A DNA stretch of 64,000 nt from Pseudomonas gingeri (GTDB lineage Bacteria; Pseudomonadota; Gammaproteobacteria; Pseudomonadales; Pseudomonadaceae). The stretch's first letter is position 1, and each line of letters begins with the position of its first letter. Positions 25,133-33,315 of this stretch are shown here, in pieces. The stretch spans positions 124,001 through 188,000 of the forward strand of contig NZ_JACAPR010000028.1 of NCBI RefSeq assembly GCF_013385635.1, given 5' to 3'. Under the pieces are notes generated by a model, which saw only the letters and a program-made list of their open reading frames with translations, did not search any database and was not told where the DNA came from. Both the position numbers and the translations under genes were made by a program.

Positions 25133-25657
25133 ATGCCGCTCGACCCTGCCAAGCCATCCCTGCTCAGCACCCTGGTGCGTCACTACGACGAACTGGTCGA
25201 TCACGTGCGCCGACGCTTCGGCGATCGCGGTTTTGCCCGCGAGGTGGTGCACGATGTCTGCGTGCAACTGCTGGAGAAACGCCAGTTGGAGGAAGTGCGC
25301 ACGCCCCTGGCGCTGCTGCGCAAGATCTCCCATGACCAGGCCGTCGACCGCTACCGCAGCGAACGGCGGCGCCAGGCCTGGATCGTCGAGTTGCCCGAGG
25401 ATTTCGAAGCCACCAGCGACGCGCCTTCGCCACCGCGCCAGTATGAAGCCGAACGCGAGCTGGAACGCCTGGCCCAGGCCATCGAAGCATTGCCGCCGCG
25501 CTGCCGGATGGTCTTCGTGATGCATAAGGTCCACCAGTTGCCGCAGGCGGAAGTCGCGACGCAGTTGGGGATTTCCCTGAAGACCGTGGAAAAGCACTTG
25601 AAGCTCGGCCTGGCTGCCTGCCGCGCCCGGCTCGACCTGTCGGAACCCGTCTCATGA
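25133..25657 (+). CDS. ECF sigma factor, FecI type
   Basis: A 174-residue extracytoplasmic-function sigma factor. Region 2 covers LVRHYDELVDHVRRRFGDRG through AVDRYRSERRR. Region 4 covers LERLAQAIEALPPRCRMVF and LPQAEVATQLGISLKTVEKH. It should direct transcription of the downstream TonB receptor when released or activated by the FecR-like protein. It overlaps fecR by 4 bases (ATGA). A Fur-box-like sequence lies just upstream. Confidence 0.88.
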   Translation: MPLDPAKPSLLSTLVRHYDELVDHVRRRFGDRGFAREVVHDVCVQLLEKRQLEEVRTPLALLRKISHDQAVDRYRSERRRQAWIVELPEDFEATSDAPSPPRQYEAERELERLAQAIEALPPRCRMVFVMHKVHQLPQAEVATQLGISLKTVEKHLKLGLAACRARLDLSEPVS

Positions 25658-26475
25658 CCAGCCTGCCCCCGCCGTCCCGCGAAGAAGAAGCCCTGGCGCG
25701 ACATCGCGAAGAACTGCGCAAACGCTTTCCCCTGCCCGAGCCCAGGCCACGCAAACCGCGCAAGGCCGTGGCGGGAGCCCTGCTGGTGATGCTGCTGGCC
25801 GCCGGACTGGGCTGGCTGGACCCGGCCTATCAACACGTATCCTACGCCAGCGCCGTCGGCGAGCGGCGCATGCTGGAATTGGCCGATGGCAGCCGCATGA
25901 CCCTGGACAGCAACAGCCGGGCCTCTGTCGAATGGCACCTGCGTTCGCGGCGGATCGAGCTGCAGGCCGGCCAGGCGCTGTTCGACGTCTCGAAGACCGT
26001 TTTCAGGCCCTTCCAGGTTGAAGCGGGCACGACCCGGGTACGGGTGTTGGGCACGCTGTTCAGTGTCGACCGTCTTGACCAGGGCGCGCGCGTGACCCTG
26101 GTGCGCGGCAAGGTCGACGTCGAGACCGAGGACGGCCGTCATGTGCAGTTGGCCCCCGGCCAACAGGTCGAGACCCGCCCGGGGCAACGCCTGCAACCGC
26201 TCGGGGTGGACACCGAAGCAGCGCTCGCCTGGAAGGACAACCGCCTGATCTTCGACCGCACACCGCTGGCCGACGCCCTGGCGCGGATCCAGCGCTATCG
26301 CACAGCGCCGATTCGCCTCGACGACCCGAGCCTGGCCGGCCTGCCCATCACCGGAGTATTCGACAGCAGCAAGGTCGAGGACCTGCTCGCCCTGCTGCCG
26401 AGCATCCTGCCGCTGAGCCTGGACAGCGGGAGCGACGGGACCCTGCACGTGCGGCGCAAGGGCGGAAAAAAATAA
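25654..26475 (+). CDS. FecR-like sigma regulator with shortened cytoplasmic domain
   Basis: A 273-residue single-pass inner-membrane protein. The cytoplasmic part is only about 37 residues, then a membrane helix at about 38-56. The periplasmic FecR domain follows (SRMTLDSNSRASVEWHLRSR, VRVLGTLFSVDR), and a C-terminal STN-like segment (FDRTPLADALARIQRYR). Typical FecR proteins have an 80-90-residue cytoplasmic anti-sigma domain (DUF4880), which is missing here. The ATG overlaps the sigma gene, so a longer start is impossible. The remaining helix could act mainly as a sigma activator (inference). Confidence 0.85.
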   Translation: MTSLPPPSREEEALARHREELRKRFPLPEPRPRKPRKAVAGALLVMLLAAGLGWLDPAYQHVSYASAVGERRMLELADGSRMTLDSNSRASVEWHLRSRRIELQAGQALFDVSKTVFRPFQVEAGTTRVRVLGTLFSVDRLDQGARVTLVRGKVDVETEDGRHVQLAPGQQVETRPGQRLQPLGVDTEAALAWKDNRLIFDRTPLADALARIQRYRTAPIRLDDPSLAGLPITGVFDSSKVEDLLALLPSILPLSLDSGSDGTLHVRRKGGKK

Positions 26476-26553
26476 TCGATGCGACAGGTAGGGTTTTCCC
26501 GGACGAGAAACGGCAGGTAGTCAAAGCCCCCTACTTTCCAAGGAACACCGTCC

Positions 26554-28902
26554 ATGAAGCCACGCCCGCGCAGCGCTCGCCTGCCACTGCCCTTGTCATT
26601 GCTGACCGGCAGCCTGCTGTTCGTCCTCTCGGCCCATGCCCAGGACAAGGTCCTGCTCGACCTGCCGAGTTCGCGCCTGGACCAGGCGCTCAATGCCCTG
26701 GCACGCCAGTCGTCGGTGCAGATCCTGTTTGCCAGCGACATCGCGCAGGAGCGGACCACACCCGCCCTCAAGGGCAGTTTCACCCCGCAGGAAGCGCTGG
26801 CGCGACTGCTCGACAACAGCGGCCTGCAAACCCGGGTCAAGGACGAGAGGACCTTCGTCATCGTCCCGGCCGGTGCTGCACCGGCCCCGGCGGCCAAACC
26901 GGCCGAGGTGTCCTATATCGCGCCCATGGTGATCAAGGGTGACGTGCTGGGCAGCGCCAGCGATCCGCAAGTACTGACCTACGCCGGCAGCCGCACGGTG
27001 ATCGGCACGGACAACCTGGACAAGGCCAGTGTGCGCGGGATCGACGATGCCCTGCAAAGAGTGCCCGGGGTCAAGATCTTCGACGAAACCGGCACCGGCG
27101 CCCTGCCGCAGATCGCCGTGCGTGGTTTGTACGAAAGCCGCAGCGGGCGGATCCAGGCGCTGTCCGACGGTATCCCGCTGGCACTGGCGCCCTACGGGCA
27201 GACCGGTCTGTCTTTGTTTCCGGTGACCATGGCCACGGTCGACCGCATCGATATCGTCCGTGGCGGGGCCGCCGTGCAGTACGGGCCGAACAACGTCGGC
27301 GGGGTCATCAACTTTATCAGCAAGCCGATTCCCCGCGAGTGGGAAAACACCCTGCAGGAACGTACTACCTTCAATGCCGGCGGACGCCAGTTGTGGGACA
27401 CCTACTTCGGCACCGGCGGTTACCTGACCGACAACTTTGGCCTGCAACTGGACCTCAATACACTCTCGGGCGAAGCCGGACGGGAACACTCCGACACCGA
27501 CATCCAGAACTATCGCCTGCGCGGCCAGTGGAATATCGACGATGACCGCGAGCTGAGCTTCGGCGTGCAGCACTACGAGGCCGACATGGACCTGGCGGGC
27601 GCCCTGAGCGTCAAGGACTACCGCGACGATCCACGTCAGTCGACCCGCCCCCTGGATCATTTCGACGGCAATACCGACCGCGTCTGGGGTACCTACACCC
27701 AGCGCCTGGGCGCCATCGGCCCGTTCGATTCGGTGGAGTTCAGCTGGACCCACTTCGCCCACGACAGCTATCGCAACTTTATCGTCGGCCTGCCCTTCAC
27801 CCCGGACGGCACCGCCACCAGCCGCCAGGACGGTCCGCGTGACTTCAAGGTCTGGGGCAGCGAACCGCGCCTGAGCATGAGCATCGACGGCGACAACCTC
27901 AGCCAGACCTGGCTGGTGGGCGCCCGCTACGTCGCGGAGGACATCGACTACAAGGTCGATCGCCAGAGCGTGGCCACGGGCAAGACCACGCCGTTCCGCG
28001 ACTGGCAGTTCAACGACGAGGCCAAGGCGTTCTACCTGAGCAACGCCATCGGCCTGTTCAACAACCGCCTGACCATCACCCCGGGTGTCCGTTATGAAAA
28101 TGCGCAGATGGACTACAAGGACGGAATCACAGGCTTCCAGCACGACAACAAGTCCGAAGAATGGCTGCCCGGCCTGACCGTCGGCTACCAGGCCACGAAC
28201 GACTGGTACGTGTATGCCAACGCGCAGAAATCACTGCGTCCGCCGCAGGTGACGCAGATCGTCAAGGAGGGCGATGTCGGCGCCGAACTGGCCTGGAACT
28301 ACGAGACCGGTGTGCGCTACACACCGTGGAAAGGCCTGCGTGTCGACCTCGGTGTGTACCGCATCGATTTCGACGACCAGATCGTCTACGACGCGACCAC
28401 CGACCGCTACGTCAACCTCGGCAGCACCCGTCACCAGGGCATCGAGAGCGAGATATTCTGGACTCCGGGCGCCCTGCCCGACCTCGACCTGCACGCCAGC
28501 TACGCCTACCTCGACGCCAAGCAGCGCAATGGCACCTTCAAGGGTAATGAAGTGCCGTTCTCCTCGCGCAACCAGTTCAGCGTCGACGGCCGCTATCACT
28601 TCGCCGAACGCTGGACCTACAGCCTCGACGGTCTGTACGTCAGCAGCGCCTATACCGACGCCGCCAACTCCGGGGCCGAGGATGCCAGCGCCTCCGTGGG
28701 CCGGCTGCCGGCCTACTGGGTCTGGAACACCGCCATCGAACGCCAGTTCCCGCTGCAGGACAAGACCGTGCTGACGGCCTCGGCGGGCATCAGCAACCTG
28801 TTCAACCGCGAGTACTACTTCCGCGGGATCGATACCAGCCCGTGGGGCCGCCAACCGGCACCTGCGCGTTCGCTGACCCTGGGGCTCAACTATCGTTTCT
28901 GA
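26554..28902 (+). CDS. TonB-dependent receptor of the FecA transducer type
   Basis: A 782-residue outer-membrane receptor. The signal peptide ends at SAHA (about 29). A periplasmic STN signalling domain (30-105: LLDLPSSRLDQALNALARQS) marks a transducer that talks to FecR. The plug follows (GIDDALQRVPGVKIFDETGT, IDIVRGGAAVQYGPNNVGGV), then a beta-barrel ending in Phe (LTLGLNYRF). The plug segment APYGQTGLSLFPVT resembles FecA, so ferric citrate or a similar carboxylate chelate is plausible, but the ligand is not proven. Confidence 0.88.
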   Translation: MKPRPRSARLPLPLSLLTGSLLFVLSAHAQDKVLLDLPSSRLDQALNALARQSSVQILFASDIAQERTTPALKGSFTPQEALARLLDNSGLQTRVKDERTFVIVPAGAAPAPAAKPAEVSYIAPMVIKGDVLGSASDPQVLTYAGSRTVIGTDNLDKASVRGIDDALQRVPGVKIFDETGTGALPQIAVRGLYESRSGRIQALSDGIPLALAPYGQTGLSLFPVTMATVDRIDIVRGGAAVQYGPNNVGGVINFISKPIPREWENTLQERTTFNAGGRQLWDTYFGTGGYLTDNFGLQLDLNTLSGEAGREHSDTDIQNYRLRGQWNIDDDRELSFGVQHYEADMDLAGALSVKDYRDDPRQSTRPLDHFDGNTDRVWGTYTQRLGAIGPFDSVEFSWTHFAHDSYRNFIVGLPFTPDGTATSRQDGPRDFKVWGSEPRLSMSIDGDNLSQTWLVGARYVAEDIDYKVDRQSVATGKTTPFRDWQFNDEAKAFYLSNAIGLFNNRLTITPGVRYENAQMDYKDGITGFQHDNKSEEWLPGLTVGYQATNDWYVYANAQKSLRPPQVTQIVKEGDVGAELAWNYETGVRYTPWKGLRVDLGVYRIDFDDQIVYDATTDRYVNLGSTRHQGIESEIFWTPGALPDLDLHASYAYLDAKQRNGTFKGNEVPFSSRNQFSVDGRYHFAERWTYSLDGLYVSSAYTDAANSGAEDASASVGRLPAYWVWNTAIERQFPLQDKTVLTASAGISNLFNREYYFRGIDTSPWGRQPAPARSLTLGLNYRF

Positions 28903-28919
28903 GACAGCGTTTCTGCAGC

Positions 28920-29234
28920 CTACAACCACCAGCGCAAGAGGAAAAAGAACGCCATGCTCAGCAACATGCTGAGCAAGGTGTTGCGGGTGTAGATCACCAG
29001 CCCGATGGCGACCAGCGAACTGATCAGGTACGGGTTGTCGAGTTGCAGGTTCAGTTGCCGGTCCGGCATGAACACGATCGGTCCGCAGATCGCCGTGAGC
29101 ATGCCCGGTACGGCAAAGCCGAGGAACTGCCGGGCGTTGCTGCTCAGGCGCAACGGCAGGCGGGGTTCGAGAAACACGTAGCGGTTGAGGAACACCAGCA
29201 GCCCCATCCCGATGATTACCGCCCAGACCATCAT
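28920..29234 (-). CDS. azlD: AzlD family branched-chain amino acid export subunit
   Basis: A 104-residue membrane protein with three to four hydrophobic helices (VWAVIIGMGLLVFLNRYVF, FLGFAVPGMLTAICGPIVFM, ISSLVAIGLVIYTRN, LLSMLLSMAFFFLLRW). It matches AzlD, the small partner of AzlC in branched-chain amino acid efflux. The start ATG at 29234 overlaps the azlC stop (ATGA). It converges with the TonB receptor gene, 17 bases apart, with no clear terminator between them. Confidence 0.85.
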   Translation of the reverse strand: MMVWAVIIGMGLLVFLNRYVFLEPRLPLRLSSNARQFLGFAVPGMLTAICGPIVFMPDRQLNLQLDNPYLISSLVAIGLVIYTRNTLLSMLLSMAFFFLLRWWL

Positions 29235-29929
29235 TCGCCCCCCCGATACAGCTTGTTGCAGACAAATCCCGCCGTCATTCCCGCCAGTCCCGACAGCACC
29301 AGCGCCGAACCCCACTGCCAATAACTGAACAACACAGAGCAGAACAGCGACACGGCCACGCAGACCACGGTCGGCACACTGCGCACCACCGGAGTGATCA
29401 GGGCGATGAAGGTCGCGGCAATCGAGAAGTCCAGACCCAGATGCTCAAGCCCGGGAATACTGCGCCCCAGCACGATCCCCGCCAGGGTGAACAGGTTCCA
29501 GGCGATATAGAACGTCAGCCCCACTCCCAGCGCGTACCAGCGGTCGAACTGTTGCTTGTCGTGCTGGCTGGTCAGGGCGAACAGTTCATCGGTCAGCAGG
29601 AAGCCCAGGCCGACGCGCCAGCGACCGGGCAACGGGGCGATCACCGAACGCATGCTCATGCCATACAACAGGTGTTGCGAGGTCAACAGCGCGGTGGTCA
29701 GCAGGATCGAGAAAATCCCCGCCCCGCCCTTGAGCATGCCGATCGCCACCAGTTGCGCGGCGCCGGCAAACACGATGCTCGACAGGCCCTGGCCCTGCAG
29801 GGGCGTCAGGTTGGCCTCGATGGCCATGGAGCCGGCCAGCAGCCCCCAGGGTGCCGTCGCCAGGGACAGCGGCATGATGGCCACGGCACCGCGCAGGAAG
29901 GCGGTGCGAGGCAGAAGATGATCGGACAT
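29231..29929 (-). CDS. azlC: AzlC family branched-chain amino acid exporter
   Basis: A 232-residue permease with about six hydrophobic helices. Family features include LATAPWGLLAGSMAIEANL, IVFAGAAQLVAIGMLKGGAG and SQHLLYGMSMR. With AzlD it exports branched-chain amino acids or analogues. The ATG at 29929 opens MSDHLLPRTAFLRG. The 165 bases upstream contain no other gene. Confidence 0.88.
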   Translation of the reverse strand: MSDHLLPRTAFLRGAVAIMPLSLATAPWGLLAGSMAIEANLTPLQGQGLSSIVFAGAAQLVAIGMLKGGAGIFSILLTTALLTSQHLLYGMSMRSVIAPLPGRWRVGLGFLLTDELFALTSQHDKQQFDRWYALGVGLTFYIAWNLFTLAGIVLGRSIPGLEHLGLDFSIAATFIALITPVVRSVPTVVCVAVSLFCSVLFSYWQWGSALVLSGLAGMTAGFVCNKLYRGGE

Positions 29930-30094
29930 AAAACTCGCGCTTCAGGAAAAGACGCGTGACTTTGGCAGGGCCTCCGCGGCTTGTCTTGAACAATCTTGCA
30001 AAAGTATCGCCAGATAAAAACCGTCAGGGCAGTCACTCCCGCACGCGAGCGACTGCCCCACAAAAGACCCACTCACGTGAGTCTTGTGCCCTGC

Positions 30095-30742
30095 TCAACG
30101 AATCGGTGGCAGTCGTACCTTGCCTGCCCGGCACTGGCTCTTCACGCCCTTGCCACAGGACGCATATTCCAGGTCCCGACCCAGGCAGACCCTCACCTCC
30201 GACAACTGCGGGCCGCTGCAACTGACCGCCACGCCGTCACCCGGCATGCCCGGGTTGCTCTGCTGGAACAACAGCGCGATTTCCTCGGCGGAGAACTCGC
30301 GCACCGCCGTGGAGGGTTGCAGCGCTTCGGGAATCCGCACCTTGCCCAATGCCCGATCGGTGGTATCCAGGTAAGCACTGGCTCCCAGGCCGCTGCAGGT
30401 GCCGTGTTTCTTCCACTCATGCTTGAGCAGCTTGGCCGTCGGGAACAACGTCAGGCCCTGTTGGCGCTGCTCGGCCGACAACGGCGTCAACGGCGCACAG
30501 GATTGCGGCCAGCCACCTCGCGCGTATTGTGGCCAGAGGCCGTGAAGCACAAAACCATAACCCTTGCCGGTGCATTGCTCATTGCCTGCATGGGTCAGGC
30601 AGAACGTCGGTGACCAGGACAACGCCAGCAGGTAGTAATCGAACTCACCGGCTTCACCGCGCTGCTTGTCGCGCCCCTGGCCCGCCTGCACCACTCCCGC
30701 TGGCACCATGAAAAGGGCCAGCACTAACAAAAACAACTTCAT
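30095..30742 (-). CDS. Periplasmic ribonuclease T2 family protein (RNase I type)
   Basis: A 215-residue secreted ribonuclease. The signal peptide runs to about VVQA (residue 20). Both catalytic segments are intact: CAS1 HGLWPQYARGGWPQSC and CAS2 KHEWKKHGTCSG, with the active-site His residues. Paired cysteines (FCLTHAGNEQC, CGKGVKSQC) should form disulfides. GAGAAAGGA precedes the ATG at 30742; an in-frame start at 30805 is unnecessary. It degrades RNA in the periplasm for scavenging. Confidence 0.9.
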   Translation of the reverse strand: MKLFLLVLALFMVPAGVVQAGQGRDKQRGEAGEFDYYLLALSWSPTFCLTHAGNEQCTGKGYGFVLHGLWPQYARGGWPQSCAPLTPLSAEQRQQGLTLFPTAKLLKHEWKKHGTCSGLGASAYLDTTDRALGKVRIPEALQPSTAVREFSAEEIALLFQQSNPGMPGDGVAVSCSGPQLSEVRVCLGRDLEYASCGKGVKSQCRAGKVRLPPIR

Positions 30743-31157
30743 TCCTTTCTCCCGCGTCTTGTTGAGGACAGAGACTCCCTGCCCGATTCCATGAGTGATG
30801 CTCAAATACCAGAAACAACCGGCGCACAGTCTACCCAGGGACTGCAGTCACCAGTAAAGGCCCCGGGCGACCAGGTTCCGCACCGGTCAAGGCTGACAAC
30901 GTGATGCATGAATCAATGTCCGTGGCGTTAAATAAATTATGAAGATTCGTTACAAAACAGTAACATTTGCTACACCTCTCGCCTTCCTGACTTCTTATCA
31001 TGGAGGGCTGTATTTCATCCATTTGGGCCAACCGACTCAGGTGCCATGCCGACCTCGTCGGTTGCGCACTTCTGAAGCGGTTTTCTCAGGATTTCGCCGA
31101 ACTTTGTCGGCTTTATCCTGATCTGCGGGATTCTGCTTCTAAAGGAGCAAGCGCTTC
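30743..31157. other. 415-bp intergenic region with a leader hairpin
   Basis: No credible gene lies here. It separates the divergent RNase T2 and hydroxylase genes and must hold both promoters; its middle (30920-30980) is AT-rich. A two-tier hairpin lies at 31086-31121: TCAGGAT pairs with ATCCTGA and, inside it, GCCGA with TCGGC. It ends 36 bases before the hydroxylase ATG. AAAGGAG, the ribosome site, follows 10 bases before that ATG. Confidence 0.6.
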
Positions 31158-31982
31158 ATGAGTACTCGATCCATCCGCAAGAAAGTCGTCTCGGTCCTCT
31201 GGACACTGGGCGTGCTCTTGATCATCTATTGCTTCCCGAAAACCGTCTTCGGTTTCCTCGCGCTGGTCGTGGTCTGCGGTATATACGACTTCCTGCGCAA
31301 TGGCATCTACACCGCCGAACTGGCCAAGAAGTACTTTATCGGCAGTGGCCGCAACACCTGGGTGCTGGCGCCGTTCAATACCCTGTTCGACCTGGTGAGC
31401 CGACGCAACCGTGGCGTCTATCGGATGCAGGACCTGCCCGAAGACTGCCAGCGCGACCTGCAGCAGGTCATCGACAAGGCCATGAGCCACAAGGACGAGA
31501 TCATCGACTACCTCGACGGACGCATGGCGCAGAACAAGCGCGGCATGCTGTTCTTCCAATGGTACGGGCGCAAGATCGACACCGAACTGGACATCAAGGA
31601 ACTGCAACAGAAGTTCCCTTATGTGAAAACCGTCGGCGTCTCGGTGTTCAATGCCAACCAGTCGACCTCGTTCCACTTCGGCCCGCTGCGCATGATGTTC
31701 CGGGTGCTCTACAACATGGCCCCGGCCCCGCACCATGACGGCGTGTACATCCAGTGCCGCAAGGAAAAACACTTCTGGCACGACGACCCGTTGTTCATCT
31801 TCGATGACACACTGCTCCACGCCTCGTTCAACAAGAACGATATCAAGCGTTACTGCCTGTTCATCGATATCGTGCGCCCGTCCCGCACACCGTTCATCCT
31901 CAAGGGTGTGATCGCCGGTTTCGCCGGGGTGGTCTTTGCCCTGCGCCGGGTGTTCTACAAGAACTGGAAATTGATCCAGTAA
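31158..31982 (+). CDS. Aspartyl/asparaginyl beta-hydroxylase-like protein (LpxO-related)
   Basis: A 274-residue protein with one or two N-terminal membrane helices (about 10-45: VLWTLGVLLIIYCFP, GFLALVVVCGIYDFL). A cytoplasmic AspH-like dioxygenase domain follows. The probable Fe(II) ligand region is STSFHFGPLRMMFRVLYNM, and the second His lies in FDDTLLHASFNKND. The plan recalls LpxO, which 2-hydroxylates lipid A acyl chains, but the motifs differ from the LpxO I remember (second-His region usually H-x-V-x-N), so the substrate is uncertain. Confidence 0.7.
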   Translation: MSTRSIRKKVVSVLWTLGVLLIIYCFPKTVFGFLALVVVCGIYDFLRNGIYTAELAKKYFIGSGRNTWVLAPFNTLFDLVSRRNRGVYRMQDLPEDCQRDLQQVIDKAMSHKDEIIDYLDGRMAQNKRGMLFFQWYGRKIDTELDIKELQQKFPYVKTVGVSVFNANQSTSFHFGPLRMMFRVLYNMAPAPHHDGVYIQCRKEKHFWHDDPLFIFDDTLLHASFNKNDIKRYCLFIDIVRPSRTPFILKGVIAGFAGVVFALRRVFYKNWKLIQ

Positions 31983-32000
31983 TACCCCACCGCCTGCCTC

Positions 32001-32035
32001 TGCCCTGGAATCGGACCCCGCGTTCATCCAGGGCA
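32001..32035. terminator. Hairpin downstream of the hydroxylase gene
   Basis: TGCCCTGGA and TCCAGGGCA form a perfect 9-bp stem with a 17-base loop, starting 19 bases after the stop codon. No T tract follows, so termination efficiency is uncertain. Confidence 0.4.
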
Positions 32036-32165
32036 TCTCGCCCCACGACCACTTGTCCAAAACCGACTACCTACCCATTCGGAGTATGTTCCCGGCTTCG
32101 CCCTGCCTGAATAGTGGACTCACCCGCTCTTCCCGAGCCGAATCCAGTCCGAAGGTGAGATGGCC

Positions 32166-33269
32166 ATGCACAAGGCGTTGGTGGTAACCCTGAGTCTCCT
32201 GCTTGCCCCTGTTTTTTCCGCGTCGCACGCCGAAGAAGTGGATACGTCGAAAACCCTGCGGCTGTACAACTGGGCCGACTACATCGGCGAAAACACCCTC
32301 GCCGGCTTTGAGAAAGCCACCGGCATCAAGGTCATCTACGACACCTTCGACTCCTACGAAACCGTGCAGGCCAAGCTGCTCACCGGTCACTCCGGTTATG
32401 ACCTGGTGACCCTCAACGCCTCGCTGGTGCCGCCACTGATCAAGGCTGGAGTGTTCCAGCCCCTGGACAAGCAACAACTGCCCGACTGGAAAAACCTCGA
32501 CCCGCAGACCTTGCAGCACCTGCAGGGCTACGACCCCGGCGTGGTCTACTCGGCGCCCTATACCTGGGGCAGCAACGGCGTGACCTACAACGTCGAGAAG
32601 ATCCGCGAACGCATGCCGGACGCGCCCATCGGCTCCCTGGCGATGCTCTTCGACCCGAAGATCGTCGCGCGCTTCGCCGATTGCGGCGTGACCCTGCTCG
32701 ACGCGCCGACCGAAGTCATTCCCCTGGCCCTCACCTACCTCGGCCGCGATCCCCGTAGCGCCAGACCCGATGATCTCGAGGCAGCGCAGAAGCTGCTGAT
32801 GACGATCCGTCCGTACCTGAAGAAATTCGACTCGGTGAACTACCTGAGCAGCCTGCCCAACGGCGATATCTGCATGGCCATGACCTGGTCCGGTGACGCC
32901 GCCACCGCCCAGGCCCGCGCCGAGGAGGCCGGGCTGAAAATCAAGCTGGCGTACTTCATTCCCAAGGAAGGCTCGCTGATCTGGTTCGACAACCTGTACA
33001 TCCCCAGCGATGCCAGCCACGTCGCCAATGCACACAAATTCCTCGAATACCTGCTGCAGCCCCAGGTCATGGCAGACGTGACCAACTTCATCCACTACGC
33101 CAACAGCAACACCGCGTCGACCCCGCGGGTGAATGCCGATGTGCGCGCCAACCCGGCGATCTACCCGGACGATGCCACCCGCCAGCGCCTGTTTGCGCAG
33201 AAAACCCAGGACGCCAAGGACATGCGGGCCATCACCCGCGTCTGGAATACGGTAAAGACCGGCCTGTAA
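32166..33269 (+). CDS. Polyamine ABC transporter periplasmic binding protein (PotF/SpuD type)
   Basis: A 367-residue binding protein. The signal peptide ends at SHAEE (about residue 22). The family opening LRLYNWADYIGENTLAGF follows, with pocket residues in YTWGSNGVTYN, MTWSGDAATA and LIWFDNLYIPS. AAGGTG lies 8 bases before the ATG at 32166, so I prefer it to the ATG at 32160. It resembles the binding protein at 10107 but has its own partner, an SpuC-like aminotransferase 46 bases downstream. No permease or ATPase gene is nearby. Confidence 0.9.
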   Translation: MHKALVVTLSLLLAPVFSASHAEEVDTSKTLRLYNWADYIGENTLAGFEKATGIKVIYDTFDSYETVQAKLLTGHSGYDLVTLNASLVPPLIKAGVFQPLDKQQLPDWKNLDPQTLQHLQGYDPGVVYSAPYTWGSNGVTYNVEKIRERMPDAPIGSLAMLFDPKIVARFADCGVTLLDAPTEVIPLALTYLGRDPRSARPDDLEAAQKLLMTIRPYLKKFDSVNYLSSLPNGDICMAMTWSGDAATAQARAEEAGLKIKLAYFIPKEGSLIWFDNLYIPSDASHVANAHKFLEYLLQPQVMADVTNFIHYANSNTASTPRVNADVRANPAIYPDDATRQRLFAQKTQDAKDMRAITRVWNTVKTGL

Positions 33270-33315
33270 GACCCGCATGACTCAAAGATCCACACCTTCG
33301 AAAAAGGGCACGCTC

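Noticed and set aside
30743..31157. Short frames in the RNase T2/hydroxylase gap
   Set aside because: None has a ribosome site, conserved-looking composition or useful length.
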